This document shows, in pieces, positions 63,028 to 64,000 of a stretch of DNA of 64,000 nucleotides. The notes beneath the pieces were generated by a model. The model searched no databases. It was not told the origin of the DNA and worked only from the letters and a program-made list of their open reading frames with translations. Position 1 is the stretch's first letter. Every line of letters starts with the position of its first letter. The stretch comes from Streptomyces sp. NBC_01788. GTDB lineage: Bacteria > Actinomycetota > Actinomycetes > Streptomycetales > Streptomycetaceae. The stretch covers positions 4,030,001 to 4,094,000 of the forward strand of contig NZ_CP109090.1 of NCBI RefSeq assembly GCF_035917575.1. The letters are read 5' to 3'. The translations under genes and the position numbers were made by a program.

Positions 63028-64000
63028 GTGACCGTGGAGAGCACTGCCGCGCGCACATCGCGACGCAGCGCCGGAAGCAAGGCCGGCGCGACCGGCACGA
63101 AAGCCGCCGGCACCAGGCGGCGTACCGGCGCCAAGAAGGGCGCCGACCCCGAACTCGTGCAGTTGCTGACGCCCGAGGGCGAGCGCGTCAAGAACGCCGA
63201 GTACGACAAGTACGTCGCCGGCATCACCGCCGACGAGCTTCGCGGCCTGTACCGCGACATGGTGCTCACCCGCCGCTTCGACGCCGAGGCCACCGCCCTG
63301 CAGCGCCAGGGCGAACTGGGGTTGTGGGCCTCGCTGCTCGGCCAGGAGGCCGCCCAGATCGGCTCCGGCCGAGCCACCCGCGAGGACGACTACGTCTTCC
63401 CGACCTACCGCGAGCACGGCGTCGCCTGGTGCCGCGGGGTGGACCCGACCAACCTGCTCGGCATGTTCCGCGGGGTGAACAACGGCGGCTGGGACCCCAA
63501 CGGCAACAACTTCCACCTCTACACGATCGTCATCGGCTCCCAGGCGCTGCACGCCACCGGCTACGCGATGGGCGTGGCCAAGGACGGCGCCGACTCCGCG
63601 GTCGTCGCCTACTTCGGCGACGGCGCCTCCAGCCAGGGCGACGTGGCCGAGGCGTTCACCTTCTCCGCGGTCTACAACGCCCCCGTGGTGTTCTTCTGCC
63701 AGAACAACCAGTGGGCGATCTCCGAGCCGACCGAGAAGCAGATGCGGGTCCCGCTCTACCAGCGGGCGGCCGGCTTCGGCTTCCCCGGCGTCCGCGTCGA
63801 CGGCAACGACGTGCTGGCCTGCCTCGCGGTCACCAAGTGGGCGCTGGAGCGCGCCCGCAACGGCGAGGGCCCCACCCTGGTCGAGGCGTTCACCTACCGC
63901 ATGGGCGCCCACACCACCTCCGACGACCCCACCCGGTACCGGGGCGACGAGGAGCGCCTGGCCTGGGAGGCGAAGGACCCGATCCTGCGCCTTCGCCGCC
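63028..64000 (+). CDS. bkdA2: 2-oxoacid dehydrogenase E1-alpha subunit, second copy (3' end beyond window)
   Basis: The visible 324 residues are an E1-alpha of the branched-chain or pyruvate dehydrogenase type. The basic N-terminal extension (about 1-37) is followed by LLTPEGERVKNAEYDKYVAG, LGLWASLLGQEAAQIGSGRA, DYVFPTYREHGVAWCRG, and the ThDP motif YFGDGASSQGDVAEAFTFSA with FCQNNQWAISEP. GTG 63028 has GGAGGAG. The gene runs off the right edge. It is the second E1-alpha in the window and similar in plan, but not identical, to that at 48106; Streptomyces carry two bkd operons near each other. Confidence 0.9.
   Translation, partial: MTVESTAARTSRRSAGSKAGATGTKAAGTRRRTGAKKGADPELVQLLTPEGERVKNAEYDKYVAGITADELRGLYRDMVLTRRFDAEATALQRQGELGLWASLLGQEAAQIGSGRATREDDYVFPTYREHGVAWCRGVDPTNLLGMFRGVNNGGWDPNGNNFHLYTIVIGSQALHATGYAMGVAKDGADSAVVAYFGDGASSQGDVAEAFTFSAVYNAPVVFFCQNNQWAISEPTEKQMRVPLYQRAAGFGFPGVRVDGNDVLACLAVTKWALERARNGEGPTLVEAFTYRMGAHTTSDDPTRYRGDEERLAWEAKDPILRLRR

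Overview
This window is the chromosomal replication-origin region of a Streptomyces, or a very close relative. The evidence is very high GC with GC-rich third codon positions and many GTG starts, and the gene order rsmG-jag-yidC-yidD-rnpA-rpmH / dnaA-oriC-dnaN-gnd-recF-dciA-gyrB-gyrA. The origin is about 0.9 kb and carries roughly 20 DnaA-box-like 9-mers. Two perfect parS sites, a CrgA homologue, a DLW-39 protein, paired class E sortases of the chaplin-anchoring type and several Ser/Thr kinases agree with this. I see no insertion sequence, prophage, CRISPR array or rRNA operon. The window is core chromosome with tight operons and many 4-bp gene overlaps.

Layout. 1-3.7 kb (minus): a parS site, then rsmG, jag/khpB, yidC, yidD, rnpA and rpmH. 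3.7-16.7 kb (plus): dnaA, oriC, dnaN, gnd, recF, dciA, gyrB, gyrA and a DUF3566 membrane protein. 16.8-22.4 kb: tRNA-Ile and tRNA-Ala flank small exported or membrane proteins, a kinase and an HTH regulator. 22.4-27.0 kb: small envelope proteins, a cyclophilin, a rhomboid protease, a DnaA-box cluster, crgA and a DUF881 protein. 27.2-30.0 kb: a pabA/trpG-type glutaminase and the two sortases. 30.1-38.2 kb (minus): the growth and division cluster fhaA-fhaB-PP2C-rodA-pbpA-pknB. 38.7-43.4 kb: tRNA-Leu, a J-domain protein, a rhodanese, a DUF5819/HTTM membrane pair and a SpoU methyltransferase. 43.4-51.6 kb: phenylacetate-type catabolic genes (paaN, 3-hydroxyacyl-CoA dehydrogenase, TetR regulator) and an Lrp-controlled branched-chain 2-oxoacid dehydrogenase operon. 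51.7-57.6 kb: a mobA-like gene, moeA, a potassium channel, a quinone reductase and the proteasome activator bpa. 57.7-64 kb: two divergent Ser/Thr kinases, an APH-fold phosphotransferase and the start of a second 2-oxoacid dehydrogenase E1-alpha gene, cut by the window edge.

How the parts relate. Replication (dnaA, dnaN, dciA, gyrase, oriC, and DnaA-box clusters outside oriC), segregation (parS) and hyphal growth or division (crgA, fha/pknB/rodA/pbpA) are encoded together. The kinase, phosphatase and FHA genes form a phospho-signalling circuit around peptidoglycan synthesis. The best leads are non-coding: (i) a DnaA-box cluster about 19 kb from oriC with better consensus boxes than oriC itself; (ii) a DnaA-trio-like unwinding element in oriC; (iii) a parS built from the moeA stop and the channel start; (iv) PaaR-like operators upstream of both the paa-type genes and the bkd operon; (v) a tandem TTGGA-N2-TCCAA operator before the second bkd operon; (vi) a 10-bp-phased TGTCG repeat before the fhaA operon; and (vii) a recurring leaderless promoter/start arrangement. 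Family names come from motifs read by eye; no database search was run.
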